This document shows positions 48,810 through 57,768 of a stretch of 64,000 nucleotides of DNA, piece after piece. Made by a program: the position numbers and the translations under genes. The stretch's first letter is position 1; every line of letters starts with the position of its first letter. Source of the stretch: PALSA-693 sp963729695 (lineage in GTDB: Bacteria; Actinomycetota; Acidimicrobiia; Acidimicrobiales; Palsa-688); contig CAVSOT010000007.1 in the NCBI GenBank assembly GCA_963729695.1, forward strand, positions 558,001-622,000, written 5' to 3'. The notes beneath the pieces were generated by a model that did not search any database, was not told where the DNA came from, and saw only the letters and a program-made list of their open reading frames with translations.

Positions 48810-49580
48810 TCACGCAGCTCGCATCCGGCGCCAGTCCCCCTTGTCGAGGGCGGCCGCCGCCCAGACCCCACCGGCGACCAGGACGAGGATGCCGGTGACC
48901 AGCACCAGATCAGCGGTCGCGCTTACGTGCAGCACCAGAGCGCCGCCTGCGACCGCGCCTCCCAACATGGCGAGGACCGACAAAAGACGCCGGCGTAGCG
49001 CCACGTGGCGCCAACCGCCGTGGCGAATGTCTGCGACGATCCCGGTGAGCGTCATGGTGAGGACCGTGGTGGTCAGGTCGGGAACGGCCAATCGCCGCAC
49101 CACCGCGTTTTGGAGTCCCATTGCCAGGGCCAGCAGAATCGAAACGGTGTAGCGCCCAGGACCGGCCTGAAGGTCAGTTCCCGAAGCGGCGATGGCGAGC
49201 GCGGCGACGGAGAGTGCGATTTCCCCCAGGCAGGCGATCAGCAGCAGTCTGGCTCGATCGTCGGGGACGTGACCGGTGAGCCAGCCGCCTCCCGCGGCTC
49301 CGACCAGGAAGCCGATCAAGGCGAAAATCGAGGCACCTAGGGAAAAGCCCGGCGCTTTGACCAGCGCCAAGCCAATGAACACCACGTTGCCGGTCATATT
49401 GGCGACGAACACCCGCCCGAGGCTGAGCAGGCTCACCGCGTCAACCGCTCCGGTAACGACGGTGAGGGCTAGAAGCAGCCCGGGCAAGGGGCCGTGGGCA
49501 ACCGTTCGCCACACCGCGTCCCTCGGGTGGGTGGGCGACGAAGCCTTATCCAGAGCCGGGTTCGGCGGCTGGGCGCTCAT
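48810..49580 (-). CDS. DUF1275 (YoaK-like) membrane protein
   Basis: 256 residues, six to seven membrane segments. The diagnostic N-terminal stretch is LLALTVVTGAVDAVSLLSLG then RVFVANMTGNVVFIGLALV, with NAVVRRLAVPDLTTTVLTMT later, all DUF1275. Transport role suspected, substrate unknown. ATGA overlap with the stop of the DUF72 gene (49577-49580) shows the two are translationally coupled. The 3' end is about 90 bp from the AraC-type gene start region and on the same strand. Confidence 0.85.
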   Translation of the reverse strand: MSAQPPNPALDKASSPTHPRDAVWRTVAHGPLPGLLLALTVVTGAVDAVSLLSLGRVFVANMTGNVVFIGLALVKAPGFSLGASIFALIGFLVGAAGGGWLTGHVPDDRARLLLIACLGEIALSVAALAIAASGTDLQAGPGRYTVSILLALAMGLQNAVVRRLAVPDLTTTVLTMTLTGIVADIRHGGWRHVALRRRLLSVLAMLGGAVAGGALVLHVSATADLVLVTGILVLVAGGVWAAAALDKGDWRRMRAA

Positions 49581-50470
49581 CCCATTCCCCCTCCGGGGGG
49601 CCGCCCCCGAAGCAGCCAGGCCAACTCCGCGGCGTTGTCAACCGCGTCCGAGCCCCAGCAGTTGTCCATGAGAACGTGCACCTCGTCAGTCGACGAGGCC
49701 AGCTGTTCCAACCGGCACACCCAGGTTCCCAGTTCTCCGGTCGAGTACCGGTACGGCGAGGGCCAGGTGTCGCCTTCCACCATCCGGCGTCCGACGAACC
49801 GCACTACGGCGACGTCGGCGGTGGCCGCGGCGACGGCTGGTGTCGATCGGACGCCGCCAGGCGGTCCGTCCACGCACGCCAGGACCAGGCCCCGGTCCTC
49901 CAGCCATTCCAAGGTGCCTTCACAGGCGTCATCCTCGAACCATTTCGGGCTGCGCAGTTCGACGGACACCCGATAGTCGGGGAGGCGCGTCCGGATATTC
50001 GCCAACTCGGCCCAGGTTTCGGGCCGGGGGGTGAACCAGCCCGGGTATTGGAAGTTCACGACGCCCAAGCGCCCGGCCGCGTGCAAGGGTCGCAAGGCGT
50101 GGTCGAACCGGGCCCAGCACTCTTCGAGCGCTTCCGGGGAGAGATGCGTGGCATACAGCCGGCGGACGTCCCGTGAGCGGTCGCGGACTTGATCCTGGAG
50201 GTCGGGCCACAACGAATCCGGAAGCGTCGGGGCTCCCGAGAGCAGAGACCAGGCCCGCACATCGATGGTGAAGCCGGGCGGAGTCCGCTCGACCCACTGT
50301 GCCGCCACCTCCGGAGTCGGAGGGAAGCGATACGTCGTGGCCACCTCCGCCAGAGGAAAGCGGGAGGCATAGAACTCGAGTCGGGCCCTTGCTGTCATGG
50401 TCCGACGGGGATAGAACGCCCCGCTGCTCACCAGGCTGCGGTCAGCCCAGGACGTGGTGCCGAAAAGCAC
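49577..50470 (-). CDS. DUF72 TIM-barrel protein
   Basis: 297 residues from GTG 50470 (VLFGTTSWADRSLVSSGAFY); an upstream GTG at 50560 would put the start almost back-to-back with malQ. DUF72 signatures: GTTSWAD, FYASRFPLAEVATTYRFPPT, PGFTIDVRAWSLLSG, GVVNFQYPGWFTPRPETWAE, YRVSVELRSPKWF and the C-terminal VHVLMDNCWGSDAVDNAAEL (normally N-N-H-x-x-x-x-A). Fold like a TIM-barrel hydrolase or endonuclease IV, biochemical role unknown; in several bacteria DUF72 genes neighbour DNA or sugar enzymes. Overlaps the DUF1275 gene by four bases and diverges from malQ. Confidence 0.82.
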   Translation of the reverse strand: MLFGTTSWADRSLVSSGAFYPRRTMTARARLEFYASRFPLAEVATTYRFPPTPEVAAQWVERTPPGFTIDVRAWSLLSGAPTLPDSLWPDLQDQVRDRSRDVRRLYATHLSPEALEECWARFDHALRPLHAAGRLGVVNFQYPGWFTPRPETWAELANIRTRLPDYRVSVELRSPKWFEDDACEGTLEWLEDRGLVLACVDGPPGGVRSTPAVAAATADVAVVRFVGRRMVEGDTWPSPYRYSTGELGTWVCRLEQLASSTDEVHVLMDNCWGSDAVDNAAELAWLLRGRPPGGGMG

Positions 50471-50561
50471 CCGACCGCCAGCGGCCTCGATGAGTGCGGG
50501 CGAGGGTGTCGATCCGTCATCATCTGGAGCATGAACCGCTCCCAGCTCGTCTTCGGGCACT

Positions 50562-52469
50562 TTGACTGAGCGTAGGCGCAGCGCCCCGGCTACAGCGCGG
50601 GACCCGGACCTCTGGGGGCTGCTGCCCGGCTTTCGCGACGCTCAGGGTCGCTGGCGGGAAGTGCCGCCTTCGACCGCCGAGGCCATCCTGAGCGCGATGG
50701 GCGCCGATGCGGGCGGACCTCCCACCGCTCCGGTCGTGACCGTGCGGCTCGACCAACGGCATCAGGGTCTCCCGCGTGGACTGCTGACCCTCGAGGACGG
50801 GGCGACGGTCCGGGTGTCGGGGAGGCTGCCGCCGGGGACGCCGCCGGGCTACCACCTGCTCCAGCCCGACGAAGGCGCGCCGTTGACGGTGATCGCCAGC
50901 CCCGGTCGATGCCCGCTTCCCGCCCGGCCCAGCTGGGGGTTTTCGGCGCAGCTGTATGCGACCCGCTCGGCGAGCAGTTGGGGCTTCGGTGATCTCGCCG
51001 ACCTGTCCCGGCTGGCCCGGTGGTCGGCCTCGCTCGGCGCCGGGTTTGTCGTCGTCAACCCACTTCACGCCACCGGCCCCACCCTGCCCCAGCAGCCGAG
51101 CCCCTATTTTCCCGGCAGTCGGTGCTTTCGTAATCCCCTGTACCTGTCCGTGGAAATGATCCCGGGCGCGGCCGAGCGGGCGGACCTGGAGGAAGCGGCT
51201 GCCGCCGGAAGGTCGCTCAACCGCGACCGTCATATCGACCGGGACCGTGTCTGGCAGCTGAAGTCGGGCGTGCTCGAGGAGTTGTATGGCAGCTTCGTTG
51301 GCGCCCCACAGTTCGACGACTACGTAGCCGACCGCGGGGGAACCCTGCAGGGCTTCGCTACCTTCTCGGCGCTGGCCGAGCGGCACGGGGCCGGATGGCA
51401 GAACTGGCCGTCCGAATTGCGAGACCCGAGGTCACCGGCCGTCAGGGCCTTTGCCGACTCGTCTATTGGCGTCTCTCGGGTGCGTTATCACTCCTGGCTG
51501 CAGTGGCTCCTCGACCGTCAGCTCGCCGAGGCGGCGTCTCCGGTCTCGGTTGTTTCGGACCTGGCCGTGGGGGTCGATCCGGGAGGAGCTGACGCCTGGC
51601 TGTGGCAGGAGGCCACCGTGTCGAGCATGCGCATAGGCGCCCCGCCGGACCTCTTCAACACCCGAGGGCAGGACTGGGCGCTACCTCCATTCGACCCCTG
51701 GCGACTGCGTGCCGCCAGGTACGAACCGTGGGTGCAGTCGCTGCGCGGCTCGCTCAGGGGCTGCCGCGGTCTCCGGCTCGACCACGTCATGGGCTTGTTC
51801 CGTCTCTACTGGATACCAGTCGGGGAGGCTCCCGCCCAAGGGGCATATGTGCGATATCCGCACGACGATCTTCTCGATATCGTGGCCCTCGAGGCCTATC
51901 GGGCGGGGGCGTTCGTGGTGGGTGAGGATCTCGGCACGGTCGAACCAGGGGTGCGAACCAGGCTTCGCGGGCGCGACGTCCTTTCGTACAAGGTGTGGTG
52001 GTTTCAACGCGACCGCCCTTCCCGGTGGCCGCTCAAGTCGCTCGGTTCCGTGACGACCCACGATCTGCCAACGGTTGCGGGCCTTCTCACGGGCAGCGAT
52101 GTGGCTGCGCAACGTCGGCTCGGTATGGAGCCCAACGAGGCCGGCGAAGCTGAGCTCCGCCGGCGCCTCCTGGCCCGCACCGGTTCCGATGAATCGACGC
52201 CGGTCGCGACCGTGATCGAACGGGTGCACGCCGACCTGGCGAGCGCTTCTTGCCTCCTCCTCACCGCGACCCTGGACGATGCGCTGGCGGTCGAGGAGCG
52301 TCCCAACATGCCAACCACGGTGGACGAATGGCCCAACTGGCGGCTGGCGTTGCCGCGGCCGCTCGAGGAGATCGAAGAGATGGCGCTACCGAAGGCGCTG
52401 GCCTCACGACTGAATCGCGATGACGTCCCCTCCACCGCTCTCGGCGCGGGGAGCACACCCGGCACGTAG
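50562..52469 (+). CDS. malQ: 4-alpha-glucanotransferase (amylomaltase)
   Basis: 635 residues; the frame has only TTG 50562 as a plausible start. GH77 enzyme that transfers alpha-1,4-glucan segments, releasing glucose, in glycogen or maltodextrin metabolism. Visible: N-terminal CBM-like part (DLWGLLPGFRDAQGRWREVP), SWGFGDLADLSRLARWSASL, FVVVNPLHATGPTLPQQPSP, YFPGSRCFRNPLYL, nucleophile Asp in LRLDHVMGLFRLYW near residue 407, acid/base Glu in FVVGEDLGTVEPGVR near 454, and Asp in SVTTHDLPTVAGLLTG near 500; the full triad is present. C-terminus ends in a short Pro/Ala tail. The divergent DUF72 gene begins about 90 bp away or less. Confidence 0.92.
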   Translation: MTERRRSAPATARDPDLWGLLPGFRDAQGRWREVPPSTAEAILSAMGADAGGPPTAPVVTVRLDQRHQGLPRGLLTLEDGATVRVSGRLPPGTPPGYHLLQPDEGAPLTVIASPGRCPLPARPSWGFSAQLYATRSASSWGFGDLADLSRLARWSASLGAGFVVVNPLHATGPTLPQQPSPYFPGSRCFRNPLYLSVEMIPGAAERADLEEAAAAGRSLNRDRHIDRDRVWQLKSGVLEELYGSFVGAPQFDDYVADRGGTLQGFATFSALAERHGAGWQNWPSELRDPRSPAVRAFADSSIGVSRVRYHSWLQWLLDRQLAEAASPVSVVSDLAVGVDPGGADAWLWQEATVSSMRIGAPPDLFNTRGQDWALPPFDPWRLRAARYEPWVQSLRGSLRGCRGLRLDHVMGLFRLYWIPVGEAPAQGAYVRYPHDDLLDIVALEAYRAGAFVVGEDLGTVEPGVRTRLRGRDVLSYKVWWFQRDRPSRWPLKSLGSVTTHDLPTVAGLLTGSDVAAQRRLGMEPNEAGEAELRRRLLARTGSDESTPVATVIERVHADLASASCLLLTATLDDALAVEERPNMPTTVDEWPNWRLALPRPLEEIEEMALPKALASRLNRDDVPSTALGAGSTPGT

Positions 52470-52481
52470 GATCGAGTGTTC

Positions 52482-53555
52482 GTGGATCTCCCCGTGATGC
52501 CGCCGGTCTCGCCGATGCTCGCGAAGCTGTCCCGCCAGCTGCCCCTGGGTGATGTTCGCTACGAGCCGAAGTGGGACGGCTTCAGGTGCATCGTGTTCCG
52601 TGATGGCGACGACGTGGAGCTTGGCAGCCGCAACGAGCGTCCCCTGACCCGCTACTTCCCGGAGGTCGTGGACGCGGTCCGCGAGCAATTTCCACCTCGC
52701 TGCGTCGTCGATGGTGAGTTGGTCATCACCGGAGCCAACGGCCTCGATTTCGACGGTCTTTCGCAGCGCATCCACCCCGCCGCGTCGCGGGTCAACCTGC
52801 TCGCTCGAGAGACGCCCGCTTCCTTCGTGGGCTTTGATCTGTTGGCGGTCGGCGACACGGATCTGCGCCAGGCTCCTTTCGTCGAGCGCAGAGGCGAACT
52901 GGAGGGCGCACTGCGGGACTCGCAGCCCCCGGTCCACCTCACGCCGATCACTGCGGACCCGGCCCGGGCCGAAGACTGGTTCGAACGTTTCGAGGGGGCT
53001 GGGCTGGACGGGGTCGTGGCCAAATCTGCGACCGGTGCCTACCTTGCCGGCCAGCGGGCTATGTGGAAGGTCAAGCACGAGCGGACCGGAGACTTCGTCG
53101 TGGCCGGTTTCCGCTGGTATCAAGCCAACCCGGAAGTGGTGGGTTCGTTGATGCTCGGCCTCTACGAAGGCGAGCTGTTGCAGCACGTCGGCGTCATCGG
53201 CGCCTTCCCGGCCGAGCAGCGCCGCCAGCTGGTCAGCGAGCTGGCTCCTTACCGCGACCCTGCGACCCATCCGTGGGGTGACTGGGCCGCCATGGCCGGC
53301 GATCTCGGCGAAGAGGGGCGGCGGCTCCCGGGCGCGGGCAGCCGCTGGAATGCGACCAAGGACTTGAGCTTCGTGCTGCTCCGACCGGAACTGGTGGTCG
53401 AGGCCGCCTACGAGCACCTGCAGGGCCGGCGGCTGCGTCACACGGCCCGCTTCCGACGGTGGCGCCCTGATCGGGACGCTACGACGTGTACCTACGAACA
53501 GTTGGATGTTGCCGTGCCCTCACTGCTCTCTGAGGTGTTCGGCGCCCGTGGGTGA
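52482..53555 (+). CDS. ligC: ATP-dependent DNA ligase, LigC type
   Basis: 357 residues from GTG 52482 (VDLPVMPPVSPMLAKLSR). Seals nicks with ATP; LigC in mycobacteria is an accessory ligase acting in repair. Adenylation Lys30 in YEPKWDGFRCIVF (motif I K-x-D-G), motif III VDGELVI, motif IIIa FVGFDLLAV, motif IV LDGVVAKSATG, motif V AMWKVKHERTGDFVVAGF, and an OB fold to the end (GSLMLGLYEGELLQHVGVIG). All motifs present. The 12-bp spacing after malQ suggests shared transcription though functions differ. No Ku or LigD is near, so end-joining is not indicated. Confidence 0.92.
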   Translation: MDLPVMPPVSPMLAKLSRQLPLGDVRYEPKWDGFRCIVFRDGDDVELGSRNERPLTRYFPEVVDAVREQFPPRCVVDGELVITGANGLDFDGLSQRIHPAASRVNLLARETPASFVGFDLLAVGDTDLRQAPFVERRGELEGALRDSQPPVHLTPITADPARAEDWFERFEGAGLDGVVAKSATGAYLAGQRAMWKVKHERTGDFVVAGFRWYQANPEVVGSLMLGLYEGELLQHVGVIGAFPAEQRRQLVSELAPYRDPATHPWGDWAAMAGDLGEEGRRLPGAGSRWNATKDLSFVLLRPELVVEAAYEHLQGRRLRHTARFRRWRPDRDATTCTYEQLDVAVPSLLSEVFGARG

Positions 53556-53594
53556 TGCCACCCCCCGATCGGTGGCGGCGGGCAAACTGGGTAG

Positions 53595-54128
53595 ATGAGC
53601 GCAGGGACGAGCAGCGGGCGGCGTCAAAGTGCCGTACTGGTGCCTGTGCCGCAAGCCGACGCAGTCGTGGGTAGGTGGCGTCAGGAACACGACCCCGTGG
53701 CGGCTGCTGGTGTCCCGGCCCACATCACCTTGATCGTCCCGTGGCTGCCGCCCGACGAGATCGACGACGCTGACCTGGCCGAGCTGGACGAGACCGTTGA
53801 AGCGGTGGAGGCATTCGACTTCAAACTCGACCATGTCGACTGGTTCGGCCGGCGGGTGTTGTGGGTGGCTCCCCAACCGACCGCCCCCTTCCTGCACCTG
53901 ACCGCGCTCCTGGCCGAGCGTTTCGGCACGCCGCCATGGGACGACGAGTTCGACGAAGTGGTGCCCCACCTCACCGTGGCTCACGCCAGCGATGGCGTGG
54001 AGCTGGTGCCGGTAGCCGCCGACCTTTCGGCTCGCCTGCCGGTCAGGTGCCGGGCCGAAGAAGTGTGGGTGATGGTGGGTGACGGGACCCGATGGTCCCT
54101 CCGCCACCGCACGAAGCTTTCCGGTTGA
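53595..54128 (+). CDS. 2'-5' RNA ligase/2H phosphoesterase family protein
   Basis: 177 residues with two H-x-T motifs, HIT in AGVPAHITLIVPWLPP (residues 43-45) and HLT in EVVPHLTVAHASDG (near 126), the two catalytic halves of the 2H fold. Such enzymes cleave or form cyclic phosphate RNA ends. Flanking hydrophobic strands (SAVLVPVPQADAVVGRW, VDWFGRRVLWVAPQP) agree. Start ATG 53595, 40 bp after ligC; a nucleic-acid repair pair is possible but not shown. RNA target unknown. Confidence 0.85.
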   Translation: MSAGTSSGRRQSAVLVPVPQADAVVGRWRQEHDPVAAAGVPAHITLIVPWLPPDEIDDADLAELDETVEAVEAFDFKLDHVDWFGRRVLWVAPQPTAPFLHLTALLAERFGTPPWDDEFDEVVPHLTVAHASDGVELVPVAADLSARLPVRCRAEEVWVMVGDGTRWSLRHRTKLSG

Positions 54129-54273
54129 CGGGACTCCTTCCCGAGGGCGGGTGACACCACCGCCAACTGTCGGCGGGCGCCCCACCTGTCGGGCCGACGC
54201 CCGACCCCGAGGCGACGGAGGTCTTGCCACCAGACGCTAGTGCGAGGTCGATTTGGATCGGTCCTGTGCCAGG

Positions 54274-54852
54274 ATGGCTCACGTGAGTGACACCCCGAAG
54301 GCGCCGGCCGGGTGGTATCCCGACCCGACTGCGCCCGGCACGGTTCGTTGGTGGGACGGCGAAAAGTGGGATCCGCCCAACCGGCGCGTGGCCCACGACC
54401 CGGCGGCCCACAGGGGTGGCTACGGATCCGGCGCTAGCGGCACCCCCGGCGGATACGGCCCAGGTGGCACAGGCGGCCCGGGTGGTTCAGGCGGCCGGGG
54501 TGGGCCCGGCGGCGGCTGGGGGAGTGGGCCCTGGGCCGGAGGTGGCGGAGGGCCATGGGGAAGTGGCGGCTGGGGTCGCGGCGGCGGATGGAGCGGTAAT
54601 GGCCGAGGACCAGGGGGCCAGAGCCCGGGCCAGGACACCGTACAGCGCCGCAACCGTTTCAGCCTGATCTCGATCGGGGTGTCTGCGCTCTATCTCGTCG
54701 TGGGTCTGCTTGCCCACTTCCTTTTGCTCGGCATACTTCCGCTGATAATGGCCGTCCGGGCCCGGCAGCGGCGAGAACCGCTGTCGCTCGTGGCGTTGGC
54801 GGTGGCCATCCTGGTGGTGGTCGTCAGCCTGGCGGCCCTCGCCCACCTCTAG
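54274..54852 (+). CDS. DUF2510 membrane protein with Gly-rich linker
   Basis: 192 residues from ATG 54274 (GTG 54283 also possible). N-terminal DUF2510 domain with the standard PAGWYPDPTAPGTVRWWDGE and KWD. A Gly/Pro/Ser/Trp-rich stretch of about 80 residues follows (GGYGPGGTGGPGGSGGRGGP, repeated GGW units). The C-terminal 70 residues have two membrane helices (LISIGVSALYLVVGLLAHFL, LVALAVAILVVVVSLAALA). This layout is widespread in actinobacteria; its function is unknown. It converges with the geranylgeranyl reductase gene and overlaps it by four bases. Confidence 0.85.
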   Translation: MAHVSDTPKAPAGWYPDPTAPGTVRWWDGEKWDPPNRRVAHDPAAHRGGYGSGASGTPGGYGPGGTGGPGGSGGRGGPGGGWGSGPWAGGGGGPWGSGGWGRGGGWSGNGRGPGGQSPGQDTVQRRNRFSLISIGVSALYLVVGLLAHFLLLGILPLIMAVRARQRREPLSLVALAVAILVVVVSLAALAHL

Positions 54853-56090
54853 GGCCCGAAGGCACCGGGACCGCTGAACACCCCGCGCCGCCAGCGCTGC
54901 GGAGTGGCGACGACGGCCCGCGGGTAATCCTCGAACATCCATCGGACGAACCGTCGGCGCGTCCATGCGCCGACATCCACCATGCGTAAGGCGCCATCCG
55001 CGCCCCTGGGGTGGGCGAGAACCCTCGAAAGTTGCCGGGCCAGCCGTTCGTCAACCGCCATTCCCCACCGGATCCGGCGTTCGTAGCGGGCGCGGGCATC
55101 GTCCGGGCGTAGCGGGCCCGCCGCGGCGACGGCCCGCGCCGCCTCCTCTCCGGTCTCCAGAGCCTGGGCGATGCCTTCGCCGGTCATGGGGTCGCACGCC
55201 CTGGCCGCGTCGCCGGCGAAAAGCACCCGCCCGCCGAGGCCGGTCAGGACGGTGCGACCGATGCGAGCCGGGATCGGCCATGCTTTCCACGGCCCCGATG
55301 CGACCGCTCCGCGGCCGAGGGCTTCCGCGATATGGGGGCGAGCCGCCAAGTCGATGCCCTGACCACGTAGCCCCGAGGTGGACCGCCCAGCTGGACGAGC
55401 GACTCCGTAGCCGACGTTCGCCGTGTTTCCCGGTAGGGGAAAGGACCAGGCGTAGCCCGGACGCATGTCCGGTTCGAACCACACCCACAGTTTCCGGGCC
55501 TCGGGACCGCAGCCGCTGAAGTATTGCCGGCCTGCGTGCCAGTCGCCGAGATACCCGCTCTGGCCCAGCCCGAGCGCCTTGCGTACGGGGGACCACATCC
55601 CGTCCGCGGCGATGGCGTACGGCGAACGAATGCGCCTGCCGTCATCCAGCTCGATGGTCACCGCGAAACTCGGGTCCGGGCCCGTGACCCCGGCCACTGC
55701 GTGCCCTTCGACGAGGACGGCGCCGGAAGCCACCGCCAGCCAAGCGAGGGCCGCGTCGAGATCGGCTCGGCGGGCGGACGCGGCGAACTGGCCTCGCCCT
55801 TCTGGAAACGGAAAGCTCACCTGGCGCGTACCCGGGACGGCGACCACGACCTCTCTCACGGGCTCCCAGGACGGTACCGAAGCGGGATCAAAACCGAGAC
55901 CCTCCAGGCGTCGGAGGGCTGCCGTGGTCAGCCCGTCACCGCAGCACTTGTCTCGCGGGAACGTCGCCTTGTCGACGAGCACGACCTCGCGTCCCAGGCG
56001 GGCGAGCCTGATGGCCGCAGCCGCGCCGGCTGGGCCGGCGCCGATGACGGTGACGTCAGGCGTGTAGTCGAGATGCGCCGTGCCGGTCAC
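54849..56090 (-). CDS. Geranylgeranyl reductase-family FAD oxidoreductase
   Basis: 413 residues. FAD/NAD(P) Rossmann dinucleotide motif VTVIGAGPAGAAAAIRLARL, PRDKCCGDGLTTAALRRLEG (family Cys-Cys-Gly-Asp-Gly), FAASARRADLDAALAW, IAADGMWSPVRKALGLGQ, and RVLFAGDAARACDPMTGEGI (second FAD motif). It belongs with reductases that saturate isoprenoid side chains, such as menaquinone or lipid tails, in Actinobacteria. Substrate not determined. The start ATG 56090 is about 20 bp from the divergent phosphodiesterase start, leaving little promoter space. 3' end overlaps the DUF2510 gene by four bases. Confidence 0.88.
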   Translation of the reverse strand: MTGTAHLDYTPDVTVIGAGPAGAAAAIRLARLGREVVLVDKATFPRDKCCGDGLTTAALRRLEGLGFDPASVPSWEPVREVVVAVPGTRQVSFPFPEGRGQFAASARRADLDAALAWLAVASGAVLVEGHAVAGVTGPDPSFAVTIELDDGRRIRSPYAIAADGMWSPVRKALGLGQSGYLGDWHAGRQYFSGCGPEARKLWVWFEPDMRPGYAWSFPLPGNTANVGYGVARPAGRSTSGLRGQGIDLAARPHIAEALGRGAVASGPWKAWPIPARIGRTVLTGLGGRVLFAGDAARACDPMTGEGIAQALETGEEAARAVAAAGPLRPDDARARYERRIRWGMAVDERLARQLSRVLAHPRGADGALRMVDVGAWTRRRFVRWMFEDYPRAVVATPQRWRRGVFSGPGAFGP

Positions 56091-56113
56091 CCTTCCAACC
56101 TAGGCTCCGTTTG

Positions 56114-56803
56114 GTGCCACCGCCTTCGCCGTCCCAGGTCGTGCGCGTGGTCGTGCTGGCGGACACGCACCTGCGCACCGCCAGCCCCGGGGCCCCCACG
56201 ACCGCGAGGGGGTTGCCCGGGTCGGTGATCACCCGATTGCGTTCGGCGCAGTTCATCCTGCACGCGGGCGACGTCCTGGACGCTGGGATCCTTGAACTGC
56301 TGGGCGGTATCGCACCTCTCTACGCCGTGCTCGGCAACAACGACGTTTCTTTGGTGGGACGTCTACCCATCACCCGGATGGTCGAGATCGCCGGGGTGCG
56401 GATTGGGATGATCCACGACAGCGGCCCGGCGAAGGGACGGGCCGCTCGGCTGCATCGCCGCTTTCCCGATGCGCAGGTGGTCGTGTTCGGCCATAGCCAC
56501 GCTCCTGTCAACGAGTCGGGACTAGGGGGCCAGCTGTTGTTCAATCCGGGCTCCCCCACCCAGAGACGGGCCCAGCCGGTCCACACCATCGGCGAGCTGG
56601 GCCTGGTCGCCGGCGAGGTCGTCGAACACCGGATCCTTGCCCTCGACAGTCCTCGTGAACCCCGCTGTCCGAAGGAGGCGTTCGGACCGTGCCACCACCG
56701 CGACTCCGCCCCCGGCCGACGCTTCGTGACGGGCTCCGTCAGCCGTCGTTCCTTGATGCCTCATTGGCTGCACGAGGGGGCTCAGCCTCGCAACGCGGCG
56801 TGA
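56114..56803 (+). CDS. YfcE/MJ0936-type metallophosphodiesterase
   Basis: 229 residues from GTG 56114 (TTG 56111 also in frame). Calcineurin-like fold: VVRVVVLADTHLRTAS (D-x-H), ILHAGDVLDAGILELLGG (G-D), LYAVLGNNDVSLVGRL (G-N-N-D), MIHDSGPAKGRA, and VVFGHSHAPVNESG (G-H-x-H) with NPGSPTQRRAQP. All five metal motifs are present. It hydrolyses phosphodiesters such as cyclic nucleotides, substrate unknown. The C-terminal 50 residues (PREPRCPKEAFGPCHHRDS and after) extend beyond the usual domain and look non-conserved. Head-to-head with the reductase gene. Confidence 0.85.
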   Translation: MPPPSPSQVVRVVVLADTHLRTASPGAPTTARGLPGSVITRLRSAQFILHAGDVLDAGILELLGGIAPLYAVLGNNDVSLVGRLPITRMVEIAGVRIGMIHDSGPAKGRAARLHRRFPDAQVVVFGHSHAPVNESGLGGQLLFNPGSPTQRRAQPVHTIGELGLVAGEVVEHRILALDSPREPRCPKEAFGPCHHRDSAPGRRFVTGSVSRRSLMPHWLHEGAQPRNAA

Positions 56804-56832
56804 ACTCATCCGCCGGCCCGCCGGTCCGCCGG

Positions 56833-57768
56833 TCAGGTCGTGTCTCGGGCAGCCGCCTCCCCGGCCCCGCTGACGGGGCTCTTGCCGTTGCCGCTGCCGT
56901 TTCCGTTGTTGAGCTGGTGCTGCAGCGGCTGGGTGATTCCCGAGAGGAGGCCTACCAACTCCGTGGGGATCACGAACTTCGTGGCGGCGGAGGCACCGAG
57001 CTTGTTGAGCGTTTCCAGGTACTGCAACGTCATGGTGTTGGCATCGAGGCCCGACGCCGCGTCGGAGATGCGCTGGAGGGCCAGCGCCAGCCCCTCGGCT
57101 CGCAGGATGGCGGATTGGCGCTCACCCTCTGCCGACAGGATCGATGACTGCTTGGAACCTTCGGCCACCGTGATGGCGGCCTCCTTGGTCCCGTCCGCCT
57201 CGGTGACCATAGCCCGGCGACTCCGCTCGGCGGACATCTGGCGGGTCATGGCCTCCTGCACCTGCGGCGGTGGGATGATCTCCCGAACTTCCACGTTGGT
57301 GACTTTTACTCCCCAACGTTCGGTGACGTCGTCCAACTTGACCCGGAGCACGCTGTTCATGTCCTCCCGCTTGGACAGCACGTCATCGAGGCTCAGGTCG
57401 CCCACGACGGATCGGAGGGTCGTCGAGGCGATATTCAGCGCTGCGCCGCGAAAATCGGAAACGGCCAGGACCGAGGTCATGGGGTCGATCACCTTGTAGA
57501 AGATGATGAAGTCGATCGAGATCGACGCATTGTCGGAGGTGATCCCAACCTGATGCGGGATTTCGAGGTACTGCTCACGGAGATCGACCCAGGTCACCCG
57601 GTCCGTGATCGGGTTGATCAGCACCAGCCCGGGGCCGCGTGCGCCGGACGAGCGACCGAGGCGGAACAGCACCACCCGCTGATACTCCCGCACGATCTTC
57701 ACGCTGGCGGACAGACCGACCAACAGGACCACGACGACCACGATCAAAGCGATGATGACAGCAATCAC
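56833..57768 (-). CDS. SPFH-domain slipin/stomatin-like protein
   Basis: 311 residues. N-terminal membrane helix (AVIIALIVVVVVLLVGLSA) followed by the SPFH/Band 7 domain: KIVREYQRVVLFRLGRSSGA, GLVLINPITDRVTWVDLREQ, SISIDFIIFYKVIDPMTSVL, LRSVVGDLSLDDVLSKREDM, then the coiled, Ala/Glu-rich TEADGTKEAAITVAEGSKQS and ILSAEGERQSAILRAEGLAL. The tail is Asn/Gly/Ser-rich. Forms membrane oligomers, partnered with NfeD. Overlaps the nfeD stop/start by four bases (57765-57768), so the pair is co-translated. Confidence 0.9.
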   Translation of the reverse strand: MIAVIIALIVVVVVLLVGLSASVKIVREYQRVVLFRLGRSSGARGPGLVLINPITDRVTWVDLREQYLEIPHQVGITSDNASISIDFIIFYKVIDPMTSVLAVSDFRGAALNIASTTLRSVVGDLSLDDVLSKREDMNSVLRVKLDDVTERWGVKVTNVEVREIIPPPQVQEAMTRQMSAERSRRAMVTEADGTKEAAITVAEGSKQSSILSAEGERQSAILRAEGLALALQRISDAASGLDANTMTLQYLETLNKLGASAATKFVIPTELVGLLSGITQPLQHQLNNGNGSGNGKSPVSGAGEAAARDTT